The notes under the pieces: generated by a model | What the model was told of the DNA's origin: nothing | The model's input: only the letters and a program-made list of their open reading frames with translations | Databases searched by the model: none | NCBI GenBank assembly: GCA_947034885.2 | Contig: OX344753.2 | Coordinates: 9,610,001-9,674,000, forward strand | Source of the DNA: Thuidium tamariscinum | Lineage: Eukaryota; Streptophyta; Bryopsida; Hypnales; Thuidiaceae | Length of the DNA: 64,000 bases | Direction: 5' to 3' | Shown here: in pieces, positions 47,123-57,247 of the stretch | How the letters are laid out: every line of letters starts with the position of its first letter | Numbering within the stretch: the stretch's first letter is position 1 | Translations under genes and position numbers: made by a program

Positions 47123-48223
47123 ATGGAAACGGCTCTTACCATGGATTCTTCCTCTTCTTTTACTAGTCCTTCCATTTCAGCTTCTCTTGCTGCTAGTGCT
47201 CAAGTGATTAGACAATGGGCAGTTCAAGATCATGGAGCCTCTGAGGCTCAAGTTCACCTTCTTGTTGCATGTATGAACAAGGAATTCCTAGTTGGTAGAC
47301 CCAGATTAGCAAAAAGTAGAGTTCTGCCAACACAACCGTCTAATAGGAACTACCACCAACTGTACTATCGGAATGCAGCTGCGATTTTGGGTTGGGGACC
47401 ACCATGCCGTTTAGAAGGCAAAGGGCAAGGGTTCAACAGCGAGGTCTACTTCCACCTCCGCATTGTGATTTTCCCAGATGCAACTAGCCCTGCAGACGGC
47501 AATGGAGATATGAATGGTGGGAGAACAACACAACATCGGCAAGGACAGATAGAGGAAGACAACGGCAACACATTCAACGGCATTCAAGAGAGTCAAAGGG
47601 AGCAGTTCTTCTGCAGCAGCAATCACGGCAGAACAACAGGTTGTGAGCTGAACTTCTTTTAGTGGGTGAATTCCGCAATATTGTTACTAAGTGTGAGTCC
47701 TAACCATAAGCATGTGCTGCAGATCACCAAGCCAACAGCAGCAACAGCAGTCTTCTAGTCGGCAAACTGAAGCGCAGAGCCAGCGACGACGACATCCTGC
47801 CGAACCTCCTAGGTGAGTTTGTATGCCGAACCCCTCATCCTTGTCTTTTCCTGCAGCTTAGGGTTCATTTACTGACGATTCAATTTCTTGCAGGAACGGG
47901 AGGGAATCCGAAGGACAATGGAGAAGACAACTCAAAACAGCAAGGACTTGCCAGAGGAATCAACATCCGACCCATCGGTACTGCAGGTTCGACCCTGAAC
48001 CCTATCTCTCTTCTACATTTTTTTGTTTCAGCTGGTATAAGAGTTAGCTTTCACCTGATGCTTTATTTTTCCAGCCCTAGAATTGGGCTCAGATAGCAAA
48101 CGCGCGGGCAGACCCCTCGATAGCAAGCAGGAAGACTTCGCAGTTGAGTTCGGGGTTGCACATCCGAAGCGTACGACGAAAATTGCACGAACTGGAGAAC
48201 TTGCCGCCGCAGGAACTGAATAG
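47123..48223 (+). CDS. Spliced first ORF of the piggyBac element, unknown function (predicted 282 aa)
   Basis: I do not recognise this protein. An ATG at 47123 opens a 172-codon first exon. GT-AG introns of 83, 81 and 88 bases then join exons 47123-47639, 47723-47812, 47894-47986 and 48075-48223. All joins keep phase 1, total 849 nt, ending at TAG. Exon 1 encodes a Ser/Ala-rich start and a more globular stretch (QVIRQWAVQDHGASEAQ ... AAAILGWGPPCRLEGKG ... YFHLRIVIFPD). Later exons encode polar sequence with basic clusters (GKLKRRASDDD, KRAGRPLDSK; the latter resembles an AT-hook core). The last exon overlaps the transposase frame in another reading frame. The first donor (GTTGTGAG) is not ideal. 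The product could be an accessory protein, a regulatory upstream ORF or an alternative N-terminus. Confidence 0.5.
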
Positions 48224-48251
48224 GGATCCCTCTCAGCGTTGCAACAATAGA

Positions 48252-50708
48252 ATGCTACTACAGCAATTTCCTACCAAAAATGGAGACGCCATTGACGATG
48301 AAGAAGGCTGCCTGGAAAACGAATGCCAAGCTCCACCGTTGATGTTCCCAATGTCGGTGAGGGTGCCCTATTGCTACCTGGAAGAAGAAAACAAATGCCA
48401 CGACCAACAGTTAGATGACGAGCAATGTGGTTTTAGCGTAGGATTGGCTACGTACTCCTATGTCAATGAAGTATCAAAGAAAGAGATGTACTTCATAGTT
48501 TTGAAAAATAAAACTACGATTGCTTTGGCGAAATCAGTTGTGCATGAAAGTCTATTGTGTAAAGACCATGCAACCTCCGATTCAAGTACTCACACTTCAG
48601 ACTGCGAGGGATGCCAAGACTCGTCCTGTGATAGTGAGGAGGATGGCACCCAAGAGTCCTCCACCTCCGAATCAGATAGTAGCGAAACCTATGAGAGCAT
48701 CGATTACCCTGCAAACGACGAAGAGAACTACGTCGCTGACAATGGAGACGACCCCTACACGGATCGGGAGACTCAACCTCCGCTTGAAGTAGGTTCACAG
48801 ACTGGCTTCACCGTCGTCGCCTCTGCAACACAGCAACGGACGCGACCACTAACAAGGGCCGCATTGAGGGAGGAGCAGCAGCGTGTTGAAGAATCAATGC
48901 ACAGCGCTGCGACGACAAGCAAGCGGAAGGTGCCTCCGCTTCACGGCGAAGAGGGCCTCGCGGCCGAAGGAAGCGGCGGAGACGACCGCCCGACGACGTC
49001 AAGTGGACGAGGTCGCGGCAGGGGGCGCGGTAGGGGCCGCGGCCATGGCACAGGCACTGTGAACTGCTCATTGACTGAGCAGGCGCAAAATACAATCAAG
49101 GAAGAGTATGGTCCAAGGACTTGGGGCCACAGGTACATGAACTATAACCCCTCTGTAAAACCCTTTTCTGGACCATCTCCTGGATTGATTGAAGAGTGGG
49201 ATCGGGTCCCTTCTGTGCTTCAGTTATTTGGGCTTTTTTGGTCAATTCAGACCTTGAGGCGTATATGTTCCGAAACAAATAGATATGCCACACAGGAATT
49301 GCGGAGGGTGAAGCGGGGGGTAGTGAATGCTACATACCCTAGTGATTACAAGACATATACACGCGGGGGGATTGGGTGGAAACCGATGGATGTGGGTGAA
49401 TTGAAGGCTTTTTTTGCTATCTCATTATACATGGGATTGAAGAAACTTCCCAACATCCGCATGTATTGGCAAAAATCGGAACCCTTTCTTTATTGTCACA
49501 TTATTTCCCAACTTCTATCCCGCAATCGTTATTTGCTTCTATCTAAGTGTCTTCACATCACCAACCCAAGTACTATATGTGTAGACCGTGCGTCACAAAC
49601 CTATGACAAAGTAAACAAAGTGAGGTGGTTGCTAAATGAAATGAGGGATCGTTGCAAGGCCTTATGGAACAATGGGGAGAAAATCACCATAGATGAGATG
49701 ATGGTCCATTATAAGGGTGCGTATTGCCCCGTGCGGCAATACATGCCCAATAAACCCGAGAAATGGGGACTAAAGATTTGGTGTTTGGCCGATTCCGTAG
49801 CCCGTTTTGTAAGCAACTTCAACGTTTATTGTGGGGCATCCATTGAAAGTGTAGGGGCCCCTAAGTCCAAGAAAGGTGAGCCCAAGATGGGGCAAAGGGT
49901 AGTAGAGTCATTGGTTGGTGGATTGCAAGGGCGAGGACATGTAGTAGTTATGGATAATTTCTTCATGAGTGTTGAATTATTCCGTGATTTAGAGAGGGGG
50001 GGAACCTATGCCACGGGCACTCTTCGAAGCAACCGTATAGGACTCCCACAATTTATGAAGGACCAAAAAGCGTTCAAGAAAGCAACGCAAGGGAGTTTGG
50101 AATGGGCAATGCATGAATCCCGCAAAATGTGTGCGGTCATGTGGATGGATAAAAAACCGGTACTTTTATTGTCCACTAGTTCTTTGCCCCTATCTTTCCC
50201 TTGTGAAATAGTGGAAGTTCCTCGTCGCAAAGGGGGAAAAATTGATAAAATCAAGACATCACCGGTTCACTTGGAATATACTACGTTCATGCGAGGGGTT
50301 GATGTGGCAGATCAACTACGTGGTTCTTATTCTTGCCAAGTGCGTTCTCACAAATGGTGGCACCGTCTTTTCTACTTCCTTATTGACACTACCGTTGTGA
50401 ACATGTGGATTATGCACAAGGAAATTATGAGGAAAAAAGGCCGTGAGAAAGAGTCGTTGACACATTTCAATTTTATTTTGGCCTTGTGCAAGGCTTTGAC
50501 TAGAAGTTGGACTGGCCAAAAAGCTACCATATCTCTATTATTGGAAGACATGCCTCGAATTCATTACCCTCAGAGAAGTCATTTGCGCCGACTATGTGTT
50601 GTTTGTAAGCAGAGGACGAATTCTTTTTGTGCATTGTGTTCATTCCAATGGATGTGTTATAGTCGCGGATGCTATATGAAAATGCACCATCCTAGTGGTA
50701 CATTCTAG
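48252..50708 (+). CDS. piggyBac transposase (DDE_Tnp_1_7 family), apparently intact
   Basis: The enzyme cuts the element at TTAA and rejoins it. The first ATG in the frame is at 48252 (818 aa); the frame is open back to 48081, so a spliced N-terminus is possible. Order: an acidic Ser/Glu/Asp-rich region (about residues 110-175), an RG-repeat stretch near 255-265, then the catalytic domain. The catalytic triad is visible as Asp481 in TIDEMMVHYKG, Asp568 in VVMDNFF and Asp684 in GVDVADQL; spacings of 87 and 116 residues are close to those of the cabbage-looper enzyme. The C-terminal 42 residues form a Cys-rich domain (CVVC ... CALC ... C ... C ... HH) as needed for terminal-repeat binding. No stop or frameshift interrupts it. 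The product is longer than the insect protein because of the N-terminal region. Confidence 0.93.
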   Translation: MLLQQFPTKNGDAIDDEEGCLENECQAPPLMFPMSVRVPYCYLEEENKCHDQQLDDEQCGFSVGLATYSYVNEVSKKEMYFIVLKNKTTIALAKSVVHESLLCKDHATSDSSTHTSDCEGCQDSSCDSEEDGTQESSTSESDSSETYESIDYPANDEENYVADNGDDPYTDRETQPPLEVGSQTGFTVVASATQQRTRPLTRAALREEQQRVEESMHSAATTSKRKVPPLHGEEGLAAEGSGGDDRPTTSSGRGRGRGRGRGRGHGTGTVNCSLTEQAQNTIKEEYGPRTWGHRYMNYNPSVKPFSGPSPGLIEEWDRVPSVLQLFGLFWSIQTLRRICSETNRYATQELRRVKRGVVNATYPSDYKTYTRGGIGWKPMDVGELKAFFAISLYMGLKKLPNIRMYWQKSEPFLYCHIISQLLSRNRYLLLSKCLHITNPSTICVDRASQTYDKVNKVRWLLNEMRDRCKALWNNGEKITIDEMMVHYKGAYCPVRQYMPNKPEKWGLKIWCLADSVARFVSNFNVYCGASIESVGAPKSKKGEPKMGQRVVESLVGGLQGRGHVVVMDNFFMSVELFRDLERGGTYATGTLRSNRIGLPQFMKDQKAFKKATQGSLEWAMHESRKMCAVMWMDKKPVLLLSTSSLPLSFPCEIVEVPRRKGGKIDKIKTSPVHLEYTTFMRGVDVADQLRGSYSCQVRSHKWWHRLFYFLIDTTVVNMWIMHKEIMRKKGREKESLTHFNFILALCKALTRSWTGQKATISLLLEDMPRIHYPQRSHLRRLCVVCKQRTNSFCALCSFQWMCYSRGCYMKMHHPSGTF

Positions 50709-50965
50709 GAGGAGGGAGGTAATGTTTTTCATCAAATCATGTGTTTTTGGGAATTGTTTGACATTGATTCTAAATGTGCCTTTTTTGGGGTGCTTCAGAC
50801 ATTGAAACTTTACAGCATTTGTAGCTAGAAATGCCAATCCATCCTTCTTAGATGAAGAATTATTATTTCAAATGTACTTCTATGCCTTCTCTTTCATCTT
50901 TGGAGTATTCTTTGACTGAATTTGAAAATACTGCAGTCAGTGGCCCCTGTTGGCCTCAGGCAGCG

Positions 50966-51055
50966 CGACATGTGGCGGGAGGTGGGCGCCAGCTCGCGGG
51001 AGGTGGGCGGCAGACGGAGGTGGCCGGGAGGTGGGCAGGAGGTAGGCGGCGGATG
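50966..51055. repeat. G-rich minisatellite inside the piggyBac 3' region
   Basis: Imperfect tandem copies of a CGGGAGGTGGGCGGCAG-like unit, about 16-24 bases each. The G-runs could form a G-quadruplex. It lies after the transposase stop and before the right end. Confidence 0.65.
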
Positions 51056-51654
51056 AAGGGAGCCCCGTTTGAATTGGCAACGGCCCCCTGACAGCGCAGG
51101 AGGGCAAGGAGGCCATTGCAGTCGGGGCCGCTTGCTTGCTGGCATGCTGTGCACGGGCCCAATATAGGGGAGAGGGTGGTTTTTTTTCTGAGAATTGTAA
51201 CTGAACGTTGAGTTCCAACTATTTCAAGCCCCATTTTGAATACAAATTTTTTTTATCTCTTTTCCAATTTTGTTTGTAGATGTTGTAAACTTTATGGATG
51301 AACTATCTATCAAAAAATGCTAGGTGTTAAAAAAAATGGGAAAAAGTTATAGGCCTTCAAATGCAGGCTGCCCGGAAATACAGTGCAGTGAAATGGGTTG
51401 AAATTCAACTTCAGAACCATTTTCCCGAAAATCCGTGCGGTAAAATGACCTGAAATTTGCAGGGAATGATCAAAACTACTATATATACAAGATCCAACGG
51501 TTAAAATGTTGAAACAACGTTTTGAAATTTCTGTGGATCCCTTACTAGAAAACTGCTATTTCAGGACAGTTTTGAAGCACACACACCCCTTGGACGTTTA
51601 GGGGTTAATCAATTTTATTTTTTTGCATCAAAAAATCAAGCAGTATATTATCCA

Positions 51655-51942
51655 ATGGCTTGTGCGGAATTTGGCCACAAAGGCGGATGTCCAGATTGTG
51701 TGGCCACCACATTGGTAGCCCAATTTTATATCAAGTTGTGGACCGAGATGACCTCTGTCCCAGACATCAAAACCAGGTTTTTAAATCCCACTCCCAAACA
51801 ATTGAAAATTCCAGAAGCTGTAAAGAAAGCACAAGGACGCCTGCAATTCAAGCCCAAGTTTGTATGTATGATATGCAAGCAAAATAGAGAGACAACTGAA
51901 TGGTGCAAGTACACTTTAGTGAAGATCTTTGAGTTTGTTTGA
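51655..51942 (+). other. Small open frame next to the piggyBac right end, unrecognised
   Basis: A 95-codon frame from an ATG has two CxxC pairs (CPDC near the start, CMIC near the end) but no family I recognise. It lies 50 bases outside the element and 22 bases before a PIF-like MITE. It may be a fragment of an older element or a chance frame. Confidence 0.25.
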
Positions 51943-51964
51943 TGCAAGGTAGAACCACCCCTAA

Positions 51965-52453
51965 GAGCATCCCCATGGCATGCACGCCAAACAGGGGCGC
52001 CAAACTGACCTTTGGTGTGCGCAGTTGGTGAGCCAGGGCCATGTTCTCTTCTTGTGCTCCATCGCTGGAGCAAAATTTCAGCACACCAAGATGCGATCTA
52101 TTAATTTAAAATGTAGTTTATATTAACACAAATACAATATTTGAACAAAATTAATTTAAAATTGAACAAAGCATTGATGGTTCTCTGTATTTTCACTTGT
52201 GCATTAATTAGTATCAACTTCAAGCATTCTAATTCTACCACGTAGAAAGAGAATCAAGGCTTTGTACCTCGAAGATTGTTCCACATTATGTAGCGTGCCC
52301 TCCCAAGCCCCCCAATTTGGCTGTGGCATCCTCAAATTTTGGAGAGCCTGGCCACTTTTGCTCGTTTAGCGAGCCTGGCATGGGGCACTTTTTTTTGCGT
52401 GACATGCCCAACTGGCGTTTTTCCTCTTGTAGCGAGTTGGCGTGCGAATGCTC
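51965..52453. mobile_element. PIF/Harbinger-like MITE, copy 1 (489 bp, TAA target site)
   Basis: TAA flanks both ends (51962-51964 and 52454-52456). The termini GAGCATCCCCATGGCATG and GGCGTGCGAATGCTC are inverted repeats. A 3-bp TWA duplication with GAGCAT-type ends fits PIF/Harbinger. The interior block AGATTGTTCCACATTATGTA and neighbours recur inverted in the copy at 55404. It is non-coding. Confidence 0.78.
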
Positions 52454-52468
52454 TAAGCAACCGGTTAA

Positions 52469-52854
52469 CCCTTGAACGACGGGCCGATTCCCGTGGAAAC
52501 TGCCCAATAGCATGGACCTGAAGACCGTAGCAGTGGCCCACATGAGAAATAATTTTCATGATCAGTGAGCAGTGCAAATAAAAAAAGTGGAGTTGGATTG
52601 CCCTCGTTGTAAATTGAAAAGAAGGCAGCATGGGCCTCAAACCCGTGTACATGAATCTGTTGATGCTGTTCTCGATAAGCGGGACACCTAAAAATATATG
52701 AGAAGTTTACGGTACTATTTTTGTTTTGAACAATACAACACGCCTCCATGATTGTATTGGAAAAAAAATGGATGACAAATGGTCTTGGGATAAGCAACAC
52801 AAGAAATTTTTGTCATCCATTGGACGCACAACGTCCTCCGCGTTGTTCAAAGGG
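52469..52854. mobile_element. TTAA-type non-autonomous element, piggyBac-like (386 bp)
   Basis: TTAA sits at 52465-52468 and 52855-52858. The termini CCCTTGAACGACGGG and CGCGTTGTTCAAAGGG are inverted repeats. A subterminal ACGGG-CCGATT-CCCGT hairpin mirrors the one in the 5.6-kb piggyBac element. It is non-coding and would need a transposase in trans. It starts only 12 bases after the PIF-like MITE. Confidence 0.78.
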
Positions 52855-52929
52855 TTAAGGGATTCTAGACAATCATGATGTGATGTGGTGCAAGTATTTT
52901 TAGAGGTGCCATGATACAAATGATGGAGA

Positions 52930-53250
52930 TTGCAAAAACCTTCGTAATTTTATAGCATGAATTGAAATTATTATGAGATTTGAAAGGCAAACATGTTGCA
53001 GACCCATATCCAATGTCTAAACTCTTTCAATTACAATCATTGAAGAACTCCTTTCTAGTTCATTACTTCCTACTTTTTTATTGACTAGTTTGAGGCATGT
53101 ATTATGAACTTATCAGTCCCAACCTTGAAAAAGAAAAAAACATGCATTCCAGGCTTTGGTTGGAAATTTGTTCTAACCTTATTGGAAATAAATGCAATCT
53201 ATAGGTTAGGGATGGGGCTAAAAACTGGAATGTACACTATTAGTATAATT
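52930..53250. mobile_element. Partial copy of the AGGTAGAACC-family MITE
   Basis: Interior blocks match 14406-14828 in the same orientation: AGACCCATATCCAATGTCTAA, TTCAATTACAATCATTGAAGA-like, CAGTCCCAACCTTGA and GGTTGGAAATTTGTTCTAACC. The ends are not preserved. Confidence 0.55.
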
Positions 53251-53449
53251 ATACTTATAAAGGACTCACTCCTATTTGGATTATAATAGGCTAGTTTATC
53301 TTAGTTACATTGCCAAAGCATTCTACTCGTTTGTAACCAAGGTAAAATAGCCCATTGTAGTTATATGACTCATAATGGACAGCTAATGACTTCATGATGG
53401 TTTTTTAGGCCACTATCAATGTTTGACCCCTTAAGTTCTTTGATTATGT

Positions 53450-54560
53450 TTATTCCAAAAATGGTCAAAAAGTGCCACTTTTAATACCAATACCAATTAA
53501 TTTTGAAAACATGTGCAAAAAATTTCAAAGTTCTTTACTTTTTAGATTGCAAGATAGTAGCATTTGAATGTTCAAAAATCATTTTTTGACCTTGTGGAAA
53601 AGAGGGTAGTTGCACTTCAAATGGCAACAATCATATGAAAAATGGTCCAAAACAATTGTAACTTTGGATTCATTGTTGAGGCCAACTAGGATACTTGTCT
53701 AAAAAATTTCAAATTGTTTAGGACTGTACAACTTATAAGCAAAAAATAGTAAGTAAAAAGAAGTAGCAAATGATTCAAAACACAAAATTGTTAAGAATTT
53801 AATTGTGGAATTGAAAAATACCAATTTCAATGGTTGGAATGTTGTAATAAACAATGATCATTCTATAGTTTTAATTTTTTTCAAAAAATATTGAAAATTG
53901 AGTAAAATAAAGGACTTCAAAGTTTATTTTAGAGTAGAGAATCCATAACTGCTTACAAACAAAAAAAACTTCCATGCATATGTAAATGAAGAAAAATAAT
54001 TAAAAAAATTTGTTTTTGGAAATAGTGATTTTTTCCAATCTGCCCGAACCACCTAGTTACAAAAAAGTAACATGTTAGACCATATCTTTTTACTCATATT
54101 TCCAAATGTCCTTATTTTTCATATATGTGAAACATATTCCTCATCCCCACCTTCTATTAAAATCAAGATCCAAAGTATGGAAATCTCCACCCACACGAAC
54201 CTGCCTAAAATTGCTATATTGCCAAATTTAATAGGCTAGTCCTTTAGGGGTTGACTTCACACCAATGGAGTGATTACTAACTTCATTAGGAAAACTCTAC
54301 TTTTTTAGTGTAAATCATTGTAGGAAGTGACTTTTCATAGCCTTCCACAATAAAAATTATTGTGACCACTTTAGGTAATTATGATGAGTATATCAAATAC
54401 AATTTTTGTTGGTTATGGGACAACCTACTGACTATTTTTGGGCAGATCACTTCAAAAATTCATAACAAACTTGTACTTTGCCTAAAAAGATATAATTTCA
54501 ATTGCTCTCACTATTTCTCCTACTTGTCTTTAGGTGGGAAAAAATTTTGAAAAATTTCAG
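53450..54560. repeat. AT-rich repeat, inverted relative to 25.5-26.4 kb
   Basis: Reading the minus strand gives blocks similar to 25900-26350, for example around the GTAATAAACAATGATC and AGCAAATGATTCAAAACAC segments, and CAAGATAGTAGCATTTGAAT against 26310. It is non-coding. Confidence 0.4.
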
Positions 54561-55403
54561 CAATGGCATGAGTACAAACTCCAAAAGTTTGACCACAATG
54601 GGCTATTTAACCTTAGTGCATTGTATGTGACCACCGTCATTAATATTTGTGCAAAAATAATTAAACAAATCAAGTTTTAAAACTCCCCTAAATAAGAAGT
54701 AATTTCACATGTTTAGAAATACACCAAGAAATAATTATCAAATTTTTGAGCAATTTGTCAAGCAAACTAGTAGTAACCACCTATTTTGGGGGGATAGTTA
54801 GTAAGTTACTATCAAAATGTTGCCTTCTCCTTTGATGTACTCTCCTTTCATGAACTAGCCCTTGGCAAGGCCTCAATCTATGTGAATACAGCAACAATAC
54901 TTAGTCTCTCAGCACAAGAATCACCCCATTGACTCATGCTTGCAAGGAAAATATTCTATTTGCCTTGATGTCTTCACATATTGCCCATCTAAAAACAACT
55001 AATTCATTCCTCAATCAGTTGCTCAGTTACAAATTGATCTTCGAGAGTCATCGTTTGAGAAAAAATTAGTTGTATGGCCCTGATTAGAAATCACGTAAGG
55101 GAGAAACACCCAATACCGCACCTCTACTTTGCATTGGACCCTAGATTCATCCAAAACTGTACTTTGCATTCATAGAAATTACACCCGGCATCCAAAAAAT
55201 CTTTTTTTTGTTGAATATTCATGATTTTCACTTGCTAATACTAGAAAAACATTATTTTTAGAAATAGTTGCCTCCAACTATGGTGAATTCCTTATTTAGA
55301 TGGTTTTGGATGTTTCCATTGTAGTAACAAACTTTGCAAAGCCTCAATTGCTTCCGTTCGATCAGGTGTGAGTGTTAGAGTGGAGAGCTTGCTGGCTCTC
55401 TTA
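54561..55403. other. Intergenic DNA, no gene recognised
   Basis: Nothing coding or repetitive was recognised beyond general AT richness. Confidence 0.4.
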
Positions 55404-55915
55404 GAGCATCCGCACACTAGGGCGCCAAATGGCTCAAACATGCTAGTTGGGCAGGCCAGGGCTAAGAAATTGTCCCACGCCAGATTCATTAAATAGGAAA
55501 AAGTGGCCGGGCTCTCAAACATTTGAAGATGGCACGACCAAATTGGGAGTCTTGAGAGGGCACGCTACATGATGTGGCACAATCTTCAAGGTAGAGAGCT
55601 TGATTGGCTTTCTATGTGGCGGAATTTGGAATGCTTGAAGTTGATGCTTATGAATGCACCTTAGTAAGCTATTATTGCACAAGTAGAAATATAGAGAATC
55701 ATCAATATTTTTTTCATTTTTTCATTAATCTTATTCAAGAATTGTATTTGTATTGTGGATAAACTAGGTTCTAAATTAGTAGGTCACCACTTGGCGTATT
55801 GAGGTTCTACTTTAGTAATATAGTACACGAAGACTCTAGGGCCCACGTTCACCAATAGATCATGCGAAACTCACCTTTGATGCCCTTGCTTGAGGGGTCT
55901 AGCATGGGAATGCTC
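55404..55915. mobile_element. PIF/Harbinger-like MITE, copy 2 (512 bp, TTA target site)
   Basis: TTA flanks the element at 55401-55403 and 55916-55918. The ends GAGCATCCGCACACTAG and CTAGCATGGGAATGCTC are inverted repeats. Interior sequence such as GGGCACGCTACATGATGTGG is the reverse complement of the copy at 51965. It is non-coding. Confidence 0.78.
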
Positions 55916-56032
55916 TTAGCAATTGTCTTGAAAATATATTCATTTAATAATGCTATTAATATTAAGGAAACTAATTCAGTGCAAGTTTGCAAAAGTGAAT
56001 CCTAACCATATGTATGGAAATATGCTCACATA

Positions 56033-56447
56033 AGGTAGAACCACCCATTCCCAATCACCACCTCATAACCAATTGATTAGGTACCATATTTCCAACCAAG
56101 GTTGGAATGGATTTCCATTTTCTCCTTGGAATGTGTGTTTTGTACTTTTTCAAGGTTTGGACCAATAACTTAATGACACATAAGTGAGCAAGAAAGTATG
56201 AAGCAATGAGTGGGAAAGTAATTCTTTGATGATTAGAATTGGATGACTCTATGTATTGGTCATGGGTCAAGCCCAACTTTTGCCTTTCAAAATTCATAGT
56301 AATTTCAATTCATGCAATAAAATTACCAAAGTTTTTGCAATCTACATTATTTCTATCATTACACCTCTGAAAATATTTGCTTTGCCTTGCAATACACCAA
56401 ATCATGTCTAAAATAACTTAAATAATTGGTTATAGGTGGTTCTACCT
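56033..56447. mobile_element. TA-type MITE of the AGGTAGAACC family (415 bp), inverted copy
   Basis: The ends AGGTAGAACCACCCATTCCC and TATAGGTGGTTCTACCT form 20-25-base inverted repeats and sit between TA dinucleotides (56031-56032 and 56448-56449). Interior sequence such as CAATTCATGCAATAAAATTA is shared with 61413 and, inverted, with 52930. Confidence 0.8.
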
Positions 56448-56939
56448 TAGTAGTGTAGTAAAGCAATTACTACCTCTTTTGTGAAAGAATGTTAATTTCA
56501 AAGTATGGCATAATGTTTTTGAAAAAGGGGTATATGTGGCATCATTACATTTGTTGTTGAAATTGCCACAAAGGGTACTCAAGGCATTCATGTACAAAAT
56601 GTAAAATTTCAGGGTTCCAGAAACTCCAAGTAATTACAAGTAAAATTGTATATTAGGCAATAAAACTCCATAATTTGTAATTCAAAAAGTCAGTGTTCAC
56701 AAATTACATATTGAGGTGACCTCACTGCTTTTGTGCATATGTCTCAGCACCATTTTCAGTGCCAACAGTTTCCATTGCAACAGTGTTACCAAATCTCAAG
56801 TTCAAAACCTCTGTTCAAATTAAACAAAGAAGGGATGAGTGCAAAATTCTACCTAGTTGTAGCAAACAACCTGTCTGCAAGCAATACAAATGTCGAGCAA
56901 AGTGCTCAGGAAAACATCACTCTGCATGGACAAAGCACT
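56448..56939. other. Short intergenic stretch, no gene recognised
   Basis: Two overlapping small frames near 56733-57026 have several cysteines but no recognisable domain, and one runs into the adjacent repeat. Confidence 0.35.
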
Positions 56940-57245
56940 GTAAGGGCTGAAAGTGAATTTGGGGGGGAGGTGAAACATCTTGAAATATTTTCCAGTATAT
57001 TTTCTTTGAAAGAAAAGTGGAATTGACATCTAACCCAAGTCGTTTCATATTTTTTGGAGCTTTGTGAAATTCGTTATCAAATTTTGAAGTTGAAAAGGCA
57101 TAGGGCTCTAAAATGATGCCCTAGCTAAAATGTACATTGTCAGTACACTGTTGAAGGCTATGAAAAAAGCAACATGTACAAATGCTGTACATTTAAGGTA
57201 GGGCACCATTTTAGAACCCACTCCATTTAAGAGCCTTCTACCCTT
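56940..57245. mobile_element. Foldback/MITE-like repeat, copy 3 of 3
   Basis: It is highly similar to the copy at 24356, including AACCCAAGTCGTTTCATAT and the mirrored TGATGCCCTAGCTAAAATGT / GGTAGGGCACCATTTTAGA pair. Its right end directly abuts the TTAA of the next element, which appears to have inserted at the end of this repeat. Confidence 0.7.
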
Positions 57246-57247
57246 AA

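Larger units (their letters stand above)
46014..51604 (+). mobile_element. Complete piggyBac transposon, 5591 bp, TTAA target duplications
   Basis: TTAA flanks both ends (46010-46013 and 51605-51608). The terminal repeats begin CCCCTAAGCGCTCAAACG at the left and, reading inward from the right, CCCCTAAACGTCCAAGG; the outer ten or so bases are the conserved TIR. A subterminal hairpin CGACCA-TTTTC-TGGTCG lies at 46030-46046, and an AGGCTGCCC block near the left end recurs near the right end. The element holds a spliced first ORF and an intact piggyBac transposase. Intact ORF, intact TTAA pairs and matching ends mean it may be, or recently was, autonomous. PiggyBac elements are well known in animals and some algae and protists; records in land plants are scarce to my knowledge. 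Confidence 0.92.

Noticed and set aside
48514-49293. Several long frames opposite or beside the piggyBac transposase
   Set aside because: They are shadows of the transposase coding sequence.
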